From the NCBI RefSeq assembly GCF_003856525.1, contig NZ_RJVQ01000009.1, positions 62,001-126,000 on the forward strand: a DNA stretch of 64,000 nucleotides, in the 5' to 3' direction. This DNA is from Vibrio viridaestus. GTDB lineage: Bacteria > Pseudomonadota > Gammaproteobacteria > Enterobacterales > Vibrionaceae. The notes beneath the pieces were generated by a model. That model saw only the letters and a list, made by a program, of their open reading frames with translations. It ran no database searches and was not told the origin of the DNA. A program made the position numbers and the translations under genes. Every line of letters starts with the position of its first letter. Positions within the stretch are counted from its first letter, which is position 1. Below, one piece after another: positions 52,366 to 62,048 of this stretch.

Positions 52366-53805
52366 TCACTTAATTAATTGGTATTGGGATTTAATGTTGT
52401 CGAGATCCACGATTTCACGTGGTGAATAAAATTTAACCTGCGATGAGGCATGTATAATCTGCCGACCTTCTTCAAGACAGGAGACCATGTCCAACGCAAT
52501 AAATTGGTTGATTACGTTACCCAACACGGATGCTTCAGTCGGCTCTGTCGCTACTTCTATCCCGCATACATCCGCACAAAGCTGATTCAGGAATTGGTCT
52601 TGAGTACCGCCGCCAACGATGCGAAGCTGTTTGATGGTTCTCCCTGAGGCGTAAGACAATTGTGTTAACGCGTCATCATAAGCAAGCACTAAGCTGTCAT
52701 AGATACAGCGCACGATTTCCGCTAAGGTTTGTGGTCCAGGTTGATCTCGTTGCGTGAACCAGTTCTTGATAGCCTGTGTCATAGAATCCGGATTAAGGAA
52801 GGCGTCGTCATTGGCATTGATAACGTATTTAAATGGCTCAGCCTGACCTGCGAGCAGAGCAATATCCGAAAATGTAAGTGATAGATTCTCCGCTTTAATT
52901 CGTTGAATCAGCCAGAGCCCCATGATGTTCTTCAGCACACGATAGCGACCGTCGACCCCGCCTTCGTTGGTTAAATTCGCTTCGAATGCCGACGAATTGG
53001 TAAAGGGTATTTCGCTCTCAATTCCGACTAAAGACCATGTTCCCGAACTTAGATAGGCGGTATGTTCATCGGTTAAAGGTGTCGCAGCGACTGCAGAAGC
53101 CGTATCATGGCTCGCAACCGAGCAAACTGGGATCTGAATATCCGCGAGCTGGTATTGTCCAATAATGCGGTTTGGCATTTTAGGTGGAAGGAACCAATTG
53201 AGCTTCGCACCGCAAGCATCAATAAGTTGCTTGTTCCACGTTTTCTCATGGCAATCCAGCAACTGACTGGTTGAAGCATTGGTATATTCGCAATGCTTAA
53301 CACCGCACAATTTGTAATTTAGGTAGTCTGGAATAAAAAGTAGAGTGTCAATATCATCAAACCACTCAGGTTTCTGATCCGAAATCGCTTTGAGTTGATT
53401 GATGGTGTTGAATGTTAAAAATTGAATACCCGACATACCATAGATGTCGCGTTTACTCAGGCCGTTGTCGCCTTCCAGTTTTTCTTGCGAGCCCTGTGTT
53501 CTCGCATCTCGATAGCTGACAAATTCACCAAGATGTTTGCCAAATTTATCCAGTAATACAAAGTCCACTCCCCATGAATCAATCCCTAGTGAGCATATGT
53601 CGTATTCCGATGCCAATGCCTTGTTAATACCCACTTTGATTTCTTCAAGAATCGAGTACAGATCCCAGCAGGATTCATTACCATGCATGACCTGCTGATT
53701 GGTAAATCGATGAAATTCTTTTAAACCAATTTGTTTTCCATCCAGATAACCCACCATTACGCGGCCACTGGATGCGCCTAAATCGATAGCAATCACGCCT
53801 TTCAT
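52366..53805 (-). CDS. rhaB: Rhamnulokinase
   Basis: FGGY-family sugar kinase of 479 aa, phosphorylating L-rhamnulose at C1. The N-terminal ATP-handling IDLGASSGRVMVG, the catalytic Asp region SLGIDSWGVDFVL, SHDTASAVAATPL, SSGTWSLVGIE and the C-terminal RIVGGGTQDQFLNQL match the family. It is first in the operon rhaB-A-T-M-D and fucO-like. The 213 bp upstream should hold the rhamnose-responsive promoter, but I could not identify firm regulator or CRP sites. Confidence 0.95.
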   Translation of the reverse strand: MKGVIAIDLGASSGRVMVGYLDGKQIGLKEFHRFTNQQVMHGNESCWDLYSILEEIKVGINKALASEYDICSLGIDSWGVDFVLLDKFGKHLGEFVSYRDARTQGSQEKLEGDNGLSKRDIYGMSGIQFLTFNTINQLKAISDQKPEWFDDIDTLLFIPDYLNYKLCGVKHCEYTNASTSQLLDCHEKTWNKQLIDACGAKLNWFLPPKMPNRIIGQYQLADIQIPVCSVASHDTASAVAATPLTDEHTAYLSSGTWSLVGIESEIPFTNSSAFEANLTNEGGVDGRYRVLKNIMGLWLIQRIKAENLSLTFSDIALLAGQAEPFKYVINANDDAFLNPDSMTQAIKNWFTQRDQPGPQTLAEIVRCIYDSLVLAYDDALTQLSYASGRTIKQLRIVGGGTQDQFLNQLCADVCGIEVATEPTEASVLGNVINQFIALDMVSCLEEGRQIIHASSQVKFYSPREIVDLDNIKSQYQLIK

Positions 53806-53970
53806 TTTTCAAACCCTCGTAAAGTACAGGGTTATTTAAGCGAATTTAACGAATGAATAACTTCAAAAAAAATCATCAGTTAGATGAATCGAGGAATATT
53901 TTTAAAGATAGAAATGTGTGTTGTCACAAAACTGACAAGAAATGATATGGGGAAATAGAGGGTGGTTTTA

Positions 53971-54006
53971 AAAAGGAAAAAGCCAAAGTAAGGGTTGCTT
54001 TGGCTT
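53971..54006 (-). terminator. Terminator after the GGDEF-EAL gene
   Basis: On the minus strand AAGCCAAAG and CTTTGGCTT form a 9-bp stem with a 9-nt loop, followed by TTTCCTTTTT. Confidence 0.8.
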
Positions 54007-54018
54007 ATGGTAATAATA

Positions 54019-55899
54019 TTATTTCAATAAATTCAATGCACTATCGTCATCTACTGGCTTACTGAAATAGTAGCCTTGATAATAATCGGCTTGAAGGTCA
54101 TGTAAACGGGCTAGCTGTTCTGGTTCTTCAATCCCTTCAGCGATGACTTTACAACCAATCAAATGCGACATTTTCGTCACCGCATCAACGATATTCTCAT
54201 CGCGGTCATCGTTGCAGATATGGTCAATATACATCTTATCGATTTTGATATAGTCAACATCCAGACTTTTTAGTACTGATATCGAAGAGAATCCAGTACC
54301 AAAGTCGTCAATTGAAATGGAAACGCCACGCTTCTTGGTTTCTCGAATGACTCTTGAAAGTTTTTCGAGGTTCTCAATCATCACCGTTTCTGTTATTTCC
54401 AGATGGATGTTTTGTGTATTAACGTCGTATTTCGATACGAGAAAATCTAAGTATTCGACGAAGTCATCTTCAAGAAACTGAATCACAGATACGTTGATTG
54501 ACATCGACTTATCAGGAAAGTCTTGGTTAATTCGGTGTAACATCGCAATCGATGTTTTTAAAACAAAGCGGCCAAGCGGAATGATCAGCCCGTGTTCTTC
54601 GGCAATATCGATAAACTCAGCCGGTGAGATGAATTCGCCGTTTAGATTCCAACGCACTAATGCTTCAAAACCTGCGATTTCATTGGTTGGAACGCTGACT
54701 ATCGGTTGATAACTCATGTAAAAACCTTCGCCGTCGATAGATTGTTCCATTGCATTTCGTAAATATTCTTTACGCTGATTTTTTAACTGAATTTCATCGT
54801 TGAAGTGGCATACTTTTATGTTGTTTTGCTTACCTTCTCGCACCGCGTTGTAAGCATTGCGAATGGCGTCCAGTACCTCAATATCTTCTTTAAAGGTGTA
54901 AACACCAATATGGAATGTCGGCGTAACTTTGATATTGTTCTGCTTAATTTCTTTAATTAACGATTCTTCGAGGTATTTGAGAAACTCTTTAATTGCAATA
55001 CGGGAATTGGCTGCGAGATAAACAATAAATTCGTCACTCCCCCAACGACCAGAAATCGAATCATAATAACGATCGATATCAGTAAGACGCTTACCCAACG
55101 TTGACAAGACATAATCACCAAAAATGTGCCCATAAGTATCGTTGATGACTTTAAACCCACGCATATCGATGTACAGAACCGAATGAATAGGCTGGTTTAA
55201 ATCGAAAGGATCATTAAGAAGTAATTCAACTTTCGATACGAAACTATTCCGGTTATTAATTTCGGTAAGCATATCCTTTTGTTCAAGACGCACAATCTGA
55301 CTGGTTCTTTCCTTTACCTTGCCTTCAAGATTATTAACCAGTGAATCGAGTTTGACCTGATTCTCAACGCCATTGCGAATGTATTTAGCGCACTGATAAG
55401 AGCTCACAATTAGAGCCATCCAAAAACCGACACCTAAAATGCCCAATGCTGTGCGATCTGGGTCCTGATCGGAAATAAGAAGAATGCTGTAAGGCAGAAC
55501 AGTTATGGTCGTAAAAGAGAGGGAGGACTTTAGATCGGCATTCAGTAATGTCGCACCGCCACCTGCCATTCCACAGAAGACAACAATCGTGACCATTTCT
55601 TCCTTAACGGAAAATGCCTGATGAAATATGTAGGGAAATATGGCCCATACGATGCCTGCCATAACGACACCAACAAAGTGCATCTTCATTTTTGATTGGT
55701 ACTGATTGTCCGCCAAAAAATGAACACCAAGTCGATAGCATCCTACCGCGATAATCATGCACAACCATAAATATTTGTAATTCACAACGACGTTCTCGTA
55801 AAGGCTACTAAAAACAATAACCGATGCGACAAAGATGTTGACGATGACAGCAACCACCATATTAGCTGAGAAAACTCTCAATCGTTCCTGTTCGTACAT
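54019..55899 (-). CDS. GGDEF-EAL protein (cyclic di-GMP phosphodiesterase, probable)
   Basis: A 626-aa protein with about six hydrophobic segments in residues 10-185, then a GGDEF domain (about 205-365) and an EAL domain (about 385-625). The GGDEF loop is GSDEF and no RxxD site fits the usual spacing, so cyclase activity is doubtful. The EAL domain keeps FEALVRW, NVSVIQFLEDD, IEITE-type LEITETVMIE, the SIDDFGTGFSS loop and IAEGIEE, so it should hydrolyse cyclic di-GMP. The signal sensed by the membrane part is unknown. Confidence 0.88.
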   Translation of the reverse strand: MYEQERLRVFSANMVVAVIVNIFVASVIVFSSLYENVVVNYKYLWLCMIIAVGCYRLGVHFLADNQYQSKMKMHFVGVVMAGIVWAIFPYIFHQAFSVKEEMVTIVVFCGMAGGGATLLNADLKSSLSFTTITVLPYSILLISDQDPDRTALGILGVGFWMALIVSSYQCAKYIRNGVENQVKLDSLVNNLEGKVKERTSQIVRLEQKDMLTEINNRNSFVSKVELLLNDPFDLNQPIHSVLYIDMRGFKVINDTYGHIFGDYVLSTLGKRLTDIDRYYDSISGRWGSDEFIVYLAANSRIAIKEFLKYLEESLIKEIKQNNIKVTPTFHIGVYTFKEDIEVLDAIRNAYNAVREGKQNNIKVCHFNDEIQLKNQRKEYLRNAMEQSIDGEGFYMSYQPIVSVPTNEIAGFEALVRWNLNGEFISPAEFIDIAEEHGLIIPLGRFVLKTSIAMLHRINQDFPDKSMSINVSVIQFLEDDFVEYLDFLVSKYDVNTQNIHLEITETVMIENLEKLSRVIRETKKRGVSISIDDFGTGFSSISVLKSLDVDYIKIDKMYIDHICNDDRDENIVDAVTKMSHLIGCKVIAEGIEEPEQLARLHDLQADYYQGYYFSKPVDDDSALNLLK

Positions 55900-56079
55900 A
55901 TTTCTTAATTCCTGAAAACACTCCTTAACCCATTAAAACGCTTTTACTGGATTTATCAACTAATATTGTAGGGAAATAGACTTTTCGAACAAAATGGCAG
56001 CAAAATCACTAACAAATGCTAATTATTGAGTAAAAATCTCAGTTTATGATTAACTTGGCGTTGCTTTAGTTGCATTAAA

Positions 56080-56112
56080 TAAAATGGCGAGCCGCAAGGC
56101 TCGCCATTTTAT
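56080..56112. terminator. Strong terminator after the BCCT gene
   Basis: AAAATGGCGAGCC and GGCTCGCCATTTT form a perfect 13-bp stem with a GCAA tetraloop (TTGC on the minus strand). It terminates the minus-strand BCCT gene. Confidence 0.92.
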
Positions 56113-56131
56113 TTACTATTTTATTGATTAA

Positions 56132-57736
56132 CTATTGGCTTTGCGCCATCGCCGAGGGTTTGTAGGCACTGTATTCAGATTTTAGTCCAAGTACCAGGCT
56201 GAAACACATCAGTAGAAGAATGAAGTTGAATGGCAACGCCGTTGCAACTACCCCCGACTGAAGGGCCTGAAGCGCTTCTTGACCACCAATCCACAGCATC
56301 GCACCAGCGATTGCGCCCTCGATACTCGCCCAGAAAATACGTTGTGGTACAGGCGCATCTACTTTACCACCAGCAGTAATACTATCGATAACCAGTGACC
56401 CCGAGTCAGACGATGTTACGAAGAACACCAATATCAGAGCAATCGAGATGATAGAAATCACACTACCAAATGGCAATTGGTCATAAACATAGAACAACGT
56501 TAATGAAATATCGGTTAAACCTTTTGTACCCAGCTCACCTACTTTGTTAATAACCTGATCAAGCGCGATACCACCAAATACACCCATCCAAACCATAGTA
56601 ACCAGTGTTGGAATCAGTACAACCGCTAAGAGGAACTCACGTACTGTACGACCACGAGATACACGTGCGATAAACATACCTACGAATGGTGACCATGAAA
56701 TCCACCACGCCCAGTAGAATACAGTCCAAGCGTGCATCCAATCTTCATCTTCACGGCCATGAGGGTTACTCAATGGGATAATATTTTCAACATAGCCAAG
56801 GAACGTATCTTTGATCGAAGCAAACGCAACGTCATAAGTTACCGCGACAATAAATACAAACAGCGCAGCAGCGAATACCATATTGATGTTACTCAGCAGC
56901 TTCACACCGCCATCAATACCACGTACAACCGAACCAATCGCAATCAGTGTAACAAATACGATAACACCAAGTTGCATCCCGATACCGCCATCAGTACCGA
57001 ATACATAGTTAATACCGCTGGTAGCCTGCTGTGCACCTAGTCCAAGCGATGTCGCCAGACCAAATAATGTCGCTAGTACCGATAAAATATCGATAACGTG
57101 TCCCAACCAACCCCAAGCGCGGTCACCAAAAACGGGATAGAAAACAGAGCGCATTGAGAGAGGTAAGCCTTTGTTAAAGGCAAAGAATGCAAGGCCCAAA
57201 GCAACAATCGCGTAAATCGCCCAGCCATGAACACCCCAGTGAAATATTGTTGCACCCAGTGCCATTGACTTGGCTTCTGGCGTGAATGGCTCGACATTCA
57301 TCGGCGTACCATACCAATCAGTGAAGTACGCAGTTGGCTCTGCAACACCCCAGAACAGAAGACCAATACCCATACCTGCCGCAAAGAGCATCGCAATCCA
57401 GGACGTGGTCGAATAATCAGGAGTAGCGTCTTTACCGCCAAGTCTGATTTTACCGAACGGTGAAAACATCAGAACAACGGTGAAAATAAGGAAGAAGTTG
57501 GTAGACCACATAAATAGACCATCGAAGTCGTCAATGATGGCATTACGCAGCGTATCTAGTGCACCTTTCGCTGTAGCAGGATCAACAACAAGTACGGCAG
57601 CTAAAAACAGAAGTATAAGTCCGGCGCTAATCCCAAATACCGGATTGTGGATGTCGAATCCCCACTTCTGAACGTTATCCTGACCTACTTGGTAGTCAGT
57701 TGTGTCAATACTGTATTTCTTAAATACATTACTCAT
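56132..57736 (-). CDS. BCCT-family betaine/choline/carnitine transporter
   Basis: Osmolyte transporter of 534 aa with about twelve helices. The family signature is clear: MGIGLLFWGVAEPTAYF, IFHWGVHGWAIYA, and FYWAWWISWSPFVGMFIARVSRG with the conserved tryptophan box, then FVTSSDSGSLVID. Glycine betaine or a related compound is likely, sodium- or proton-coupled. The start is ATG 57736; the GTG at 57745 has no ribosome site. Confidence 0.93.
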   Translation of the reverse strand: MSNVFKKYSIDTTDYQVGQDNVQKWGFDIHNPVFGISAGLILLFLAAVLVVDPATAKGALDTLRNAIIDDFDGLFMWSTNFFLIFTVVLMFSPFGKIRLGGKDATPDYSTTSWIAMLFAAGMGIGLLFWGVAEPTAYFTDWYGTPMNVEPFTPEAKSMALGATIFHWGVHGWAIYAIVALGLAFFAFNKGLPLSMRSVFYPVFGDRAWGWLGHVIDILSVLATLFGLATSLGLGAQQATSGINYVFGTDGGIGMQLGVIVFVTLIAIGSVVRGIDGGVKLLSNINMVFAAALFVFIVAVTYDVAFASIKDTFLGYVENIIPLSNPHGREDEDWMHAWTVFYWAWWISWSPFVGMFIARVSRGRTVREFLLAVVLIPTLVTMVWMGVFGGIALDQVINKVGELGTKGLTDISLTLFYVYDQLPFGSVISIISIALILVFFVTSSDSGSLVIDSITAGGKVDAPVPQRIFWASIEGAIAGAMLWIGGQEALQALQSGVVATALPFNFILLLMCFSLVLGLKSEYSAYKPSAMAQSQ

Positions 57737-57844
57737 ATTAGTCACTTAAAATGTTTTGTCATCAATGCTTTTGGCAATATTTGTCGGTTTTGAAATCCTT
57801 TTCAAACTCATTAATATTTAGTACCCAAAGCGTTATCGAAACAA

Positions 57845-57874
57845 ATAATAGCAAAAAATAGTGACAATAATCAA
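57845..57874 (-). promoter_or_regulatory. Candidate promoter of the BCCT gene
   Basis: On the minus strand TTGATT (57869-57874) and TATTAT (57845-57850), 18-bp spacer. It implies a leader of about 100 nt. Between it and the histidine phosphatase gene the sequence is AT-rich with nothing else notable. Confidence 0.4.
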
Positions 57875-57994
57875 GTTTTTGTCGATTTAATGGCTTTTAT
57901 AGCGTTTATGAGAATCAAAAAACACAAAAATATACTTAGTAAACGAAACATTATAACACTCTCATTCTCTCCACTTTCGTTGCTTATTCACTGT

Positions 57995-58492
57995 TCAGAA
58001 GCGAAACGTAATTGCCTCACAGCATTCAAGATGATCGCGCGAGATAGAGAGTAAGGTTGCGAGTTGACGATAGTATGACGAATGTCCGACAACCAACAGA
58101 GAATGATCAAAGCCACGATAGCGATCGATAAACTCCTGAATACGCGCCTGCAGATGCATCAAGGTTTCGGCACTGCGCTCGCTTTCGAGCAATAAGCGGT
58201 TTTCCTGAGTCTTAAGCATGCCATCCAGATTGCCAAAGTCTCTTTCAATTAAAAGAGGCTCGCTAATCACCTGTTCGAATTCGTATTGGTCAGTAAAGTA
58301 TTCAACAGTCTGTTTGGCACGTAACAAGGGGCTATGAACCAGAACGGTGGGACGTTGTTGAGCGATCAATTTATAGGCTGCGGTTAATCGCTCTTGCTCT
58401 ATACCGATGATAGGAATGTCTTGATGTCCAGCAAAACGATTCTGTTGGCTGTACTCGGTCGTACCATGCCTTACATAAATACAATCAGTCAT
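57995..58492 (-). CDS. Histidine phosphatase family protein (phosphoglycerate mutase-like)
   Basis: A 165-aa protein with the phosphohistidine motif VRHGTTEYSQQNRFAGHQD at the start, a second Arg/His region in VHSPLLRAKQTVEYF and the late LLVVGHSSYYRQL. The fold covers phosphatases such as CobC and SixA and mutases; the substrate cannot be told. It has a very good AAGGAGGG ribosome site and is divergent from the D-lactate dehydrogenase gene. Confidence 0.87.
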   Translation of the reverse strand: MTDCIYVRHGTTEYSQQNRFAGHQDIPIIGIEQERLTAAYKLIAQQRPTVLVHSPLLRAKQTVEYFTDQYEFEQVISEPLLIERDFGNLDGMLKTQENRLLLESERSAETLMHLQARIQEFIDRYRGFDHSLLVVGHSSYYRQLATLLSISRDHLECCEAITFRF

Positions 58493-58695
58493 GGTGTCAC
58501 CCTCCTTTATCGAAACTGCTTGTTTATATTCAGGTAATGTCGGGTTGTTATGTTAAGTATTGCAGTGATTTATCGGTATGCCCATTAATTTATCGAAATG
58601 ACACAGAATTAACATTTTCTCCCTCCTCGCGACGCATGCGATCCTATTATTGACTAGTAAGCAATTGTAATAATAACAATAACTGGACATGTGTT

Positions 58696-61533
58696 ATGCA
58701 AAGTCACCCTCAACATCTCTACAAGCAACTCATTGAGCAACTCTCCGTTACCATTTCTGCGGAACGAATAATTACAGACGAAGCAAAACGGCTTGCCTAC
58801 GGTACAGACGCAAGTTTTTACCGGCTCATTCCCCAGTTGGTACTCAAATTAAAGTCTCTCGAAGAGATCATATTCACGATTAAATGCTGTAACAGCCTCG
58901 ATATACCGTTCACATTTCGCGCGGCCGGAACCAGCCTTTCTGGTCAGGCTATATCGGATTCGGTGCTTATCACGCTAACCGATGACTGGCGTAACCATGA
59001 TATACGTGAGAATGGCAAAAAAATTCTCCTCCAACCGGGCGTAATCGGCGCTGATGCTAATCGCTATCTTGCTCCATTTGCTCGGAAAATAGGTCCAGAC
59101 CCAGCCTCAATCAATGCCTGTAAAATTGGTGGTATTGCTGCAAACAACGCGAGTGGAATGTGTTGCGGTACGGCTCAGAACTCTTATCGCACGGTTTCCG
59201 ACATGACCATTGTTTTATCTGATGGCTTTATATTAGACACGTCGAGCAAACAGAGTATTGAAGACTTCAAGCAAAGTCATTCACAGCTCTACAAGGGTAT
59301 TGCCCAACTCAGTAAAGAGACACAGACAAACAATGCATTAACGCAGCGAATTAAGCACAAGTACCGGTTAAAGAATACGACTGGGTACGCGTTAAATTCA
59401 CTGGTCGATTATCAAGACCCGATTGACATAATCAAACATCTAATGATTGGTTCCGAAGGAACTCTGGGGTTTATCGCCGATATTACCTATAACACAGTTG
59501 AAGAACATGCGCACAAGGCATCAACGCTGTTGGTTTTCTCCGATATAGAGCTTGCCAGCCAAGCTGTGATAGAACTGGCCAAGCAGCCGGTCTCGGCGGT
59601 TGAAATGATGGACGGTAGAGCGCTGCGTTCAGTCTCCGATAAACCCGGAATGCCAGATTTTATTTCCAAGCTAGACCTCAATGCTGCCGCACTACTGATT
59701 GAAGTTCGTGCGCATTCCCATGCCGCTCTTAAAAGCCAATGCGACGACGTCATGCAATGTATGGCTCTCAACAAGATAATCGAGTCAGTCGAATTTACTT
59801 CAGAGCCATCTGTCGTTGCATCACTATGGAATATCCGCAAAGGAATGTTTCCTGCGGTTGGTGCTGTACGCGAAGTCGGTACCACCGTCATTATTGAAGA
59901 CGTGGCATTTCCGGTAGAGCAGCTAGCAAACGGTGTTAAAGACTTAACAAGCCTGTTTGAAAAATATCACTATTCCGAAGCCATCATTTTTGGTCACGCC
60001 CTGGAAGGTAATCTTCATTTTGTGTTCACTCAGGGCTTCGAGAATCCACAAGAAGTCGAACGATATCGTTATTTTATGGAAGATGTGGCCCAACTTGTCG
60101 CCATAAAATATGAAGGTTCACTAAAGGCAGAACATGGAACCGGAAGAAATATGGCACCCTATGTCGAATTAGAATGGGGCAAAGATGGTTATCAGTTAAT
60201 GGAGTCCATTAAGCAGTTATTTGATCCCAAAGGCCTGCTCAATCCAGGCGTGATTATTAATCAGGATAAGCAATCGCACATTACCCATTTAAAACCGATG
60301 CCACCCGCCGACAATCTAGTTGACCGCTGTATCGAATGTGGCTTTTGTGAACCGGTGTGTCCTTCACGTACACTCTCTCTTACGCCGCGACAGCGTATTG
60401 TACTATTTAGAGAGTTACAGCGAAGAAAGACAGCGGGAGACCAGTCATCGGCAAAAGAGTTGGAGCAGACGTTCGAGTATCAGGGAATCGATACTTGTGC
60501 AGCGACAGGACTGTGTTCACTGCGTTGTCCCGTGGGTATTAATACTGGCGACTTAGTGAAGAAACTGCGTAGAGAAAAATACCAAAAATTTACCCCGATA
60601 GCCCGCTGGACAGCCAATCACTTTGCAACAACGACCAAAGCAGTGAGCGCTGGACTGGTTATAAACCGAATCTCGACACGCGTACTTGGTGAACAGAATA
60701 TGCTTAGCGTAACCAGCAAGCTTCGGCAGTTGTCAAAACAGCGTATTCCTCAGTGGCTACCTGAAATGCCGACTAGCAATCGATTTAATCTAAGCACCCT
60801 ACCTAGTCAATTTCATCATAAAAAGGTGGTTTATGCTCCTTCCTGTGCATCGAGAACCATGGGACCACAAAATAGCAGTAAGGAACCTCGTCCTCTGACT
60901 CAAGTATTTACATCAGTATTGGAAAAAGCAGGTTATGAGGTCATTTTACCCGATGAACTTAATGAGCAATGTTGTGGCATGCCCTACGACAGCAAGGGAA
61001 TGACCGATTTGGCTACGCAGAAGTTGCAGCAATTTGAGCAGGTACTCTGGCAAGCATCGGCTCATGGTCAGTACCCCATAGTGATGGACACCAGCCCTTG
61101 TGCCAAACGAAGTATCGATAATCTAACGCACAACATGACGATTTATGAACCCTGCGATTTTGCTTTGCAGCATTTGGTACCTGAATTGTCATTGGAGCCG
61201 AAACAGGAAACCATCATGCTCCATATTACATGCAGTACTCGACACCTTGGCCTCGAATCACAGATGATTGCATTAGCAAAAGCGTGCGCATCTGAGGTGA
61301 TCATCCCTGAACATATCGAATGTTGCGCCTGGTCAGGTGACAAAGGGTTTACCACGCCAGAGCTTAATGCTGCAGCCACTGCTCCGCTAAAAAGTCAGGT
61401 ACCTGAAACTTGCCAGCGAGGCTTTAGTAATAGTCGAACCTGTGAGATTGGCCTGTCGCATCATAGTGGAATTCCATACCAGTCACTGCTGTATTTACTT
61501 GATGAAGTGAGCACAGCAAAAACAATGGCGTAA
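58696..61533 (+). CDS. FAD-linked oxidase with iron-sulfur and CCG domains (D-lactate dehydrogenase, Dld-II type)
   Basis: A 945-aa peripheral-membrane type oxidoreductase. In order it has an FAD-binding PCMH domain (FRAAGTSLSGQA, GPDPASINACKIGGI), an FAD-oxidase C-terminal domain with FGHALEGNLHFVF and AEHGTGRN, a [4Fe-4S] CX2CX2CX3C at C545, C548, C551 and C555, a second cysteine set CAATGLCSLRCPVG, and two CCG motifs (QCCGMPYDS, ECCAWSGDKG). This order and length match Dld-II quinone-linked D-lactate dehydrogenases of marine gammaproteobacteria. Lactate is an inference. Confidence 0.85.
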   Translation: MQSHPQHLYKQLIEQLSVTISAERIITDEAKRLAYGTDASFYRLIPQLVLKLKSLEEIIFTIKCCNSLDIPFTFRAAGTSLSGQAISDSVLITLTDDWRNHDIRENGKKILLQPGVIGADANRYLAPFARKIGPDPASINACKIGGIAANNASGMCCGTAQNSYRTVSDMTIVLSDGFILDTSSKQSIEDFKQSHSQLYKGIAQLSKETQTNNALTQRIKHKYRLKNTTGYALNSLVDYQDPIDIIKHLMIGSEGTLGFIADITYNTVEEHAHKASTLLVFSDIELASQAVIELAKQPVSAVEMMDGRALRSVSDKPGMPDFISKLDLNAAALLIEVRAHSHAALKSQCDDVMQCMALNKIIESVEFTSEPSVVASLWNIRKGMFPAVGAVREVGTTVIIEDVAFPVEQLANGVKDLTSLFEKYHYSEAIIFGHALEGNLHFVFTQGFENPQEVERYRYFMEDVAQLVAIKYEGSLKAEHGTGRNMAPYVELEWGKDGYQLMESIKQLFDPKGLLNPGVIINQDKQSHITHLKPMPPADNLVDRCIECGFCEPVCPSRTLSLTPRQRIVLFRELQRRKTAGDQSSAKELEQTFEYQGIDTCAATGLCSLRCPVGINTGDLVKKLRREKYQKFTPIARWTANHFATTTKAVSAGLVINRISTRVLGEQNMLSVTSKLRQLSKQRIPQWLPEMPTSNRFNLSTLPSQFHHKKVVYAPSCASRTMGPQNSSKEPRPLTQVFTSVLEKAGYEVILPDELNEQCCGMPYDSKGMTDLATQKLQQFEQVLWQASAHGQYPIVMDTSPCAKRSIDNLTHNMTIYEPCDFALQHLVPELSLEPKQETIMLHITCSTRHLGLESQMIALAKACASEVIIPEHIECCAWSGDKGFTTPELNAAATAPLKSQVPETCQRGFSNSRTCEIGLSHHSGIPYQSLLYLLDEVSTAKTMA

Positions 61534-61942
61534 ACATCTATAGGTGAAAAAAAATCAGATTTATTGAAAAATTTTAAAAATACACAGTGATGGCGAAGGC
61601 ACATTGAAGGCTTTTAGCGTCTTCCCCATCGCATAAAACCAGCAAATACAGCTCATCGGATGAGTTATAGAATCGACGCTTTTTATGTGTTTCTGCACTA
61701 AAATTAGGCAGAGTAGAACTGTTCTCACCAATATGTCACTCTTCTCTCAAGGCATCCATTCATGTCCCCCTTTCCTACTGGGTTTTCGTTAGTTTTTTAA
61801 GTCTCATTAATCACCCACCAATATTCCAAGCTCAATTAATATACACGATGATTGTGCAACGTTGCGTTAGATCTGCCCAATCATGATGCATTTTACACGC
61901 GATTTTTATTTTAAAATCCAAAACAAACAAGCGATATTGTCA
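61534..61942. other. Intergenic region with weak structures only
   Basis: About 400 bp downstream of the dehydrogenase gene, without an ORF I would support. GATGGCGAAG (61589-61598) and CTTCCCCATC (61621-61630) can pair with one mismatch and might be the terminator of the dehydrogenase, though no T-run follows. CTCATC-G-GATGAG at 61652-61664 is a short perfect hairpin. The remainder is AT-rich and unremarkable. Confidence 0.4.
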
Positions 61943-61971
61943 TTGACTTATATTTTCACAAGTGCTTTTAT
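61943..61971 (+). promoter_or_regulatory. Sigma-70 promoter of the NCS1 permease operon
   Basis: TTGACT at 61943-61948, 17-bp spacer, TTTTAT at 61966-61971. The predicted start point falls around 61978, inside the first arm of the inverted repeat at 61975-62014. Confidence 0.6.
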
Positions 61972-61974
61972 CAA

Positions 61975-62014
61975 TGTAACGATTTAAATCAAGGATTGTT
62001 GTTGAATCGTTACA
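61975..62014. promoter_or_regulatory. Probable repressor operator, 10-bp inverted repeat
   Basis: TGTAACGATT (61975-61984) and AATCGTTACA (62005-62014), exact complements spaced 30 bp centre to centre, or about three helical turns. The first arm overlaps the expected transcription start, so a regulator bound here would block the promoter. The regulator itself is not in the window. Confidence 0.6.
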
Positions 62015-62048
62015 ACACTTATTTTTGACATAGAAAAAGGACATTCTA

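Noticed and set aside
53806-54018. CRP and RhaS sites upstream of rhaB
   Set aside because: TGTG and TCACA occur near 53917-53930 but with a 4-bp instead of 6-bp spacer, and no repeat resembles the long RhaS half-sites.
59487-59891. A 134-codon minus-strand frame inside the D-lactate dehydrogenase-type gene
   Set aside because: It is a Ser/Ala-rich antisense shadow of a strongly conserved FAD-oxidase domain.
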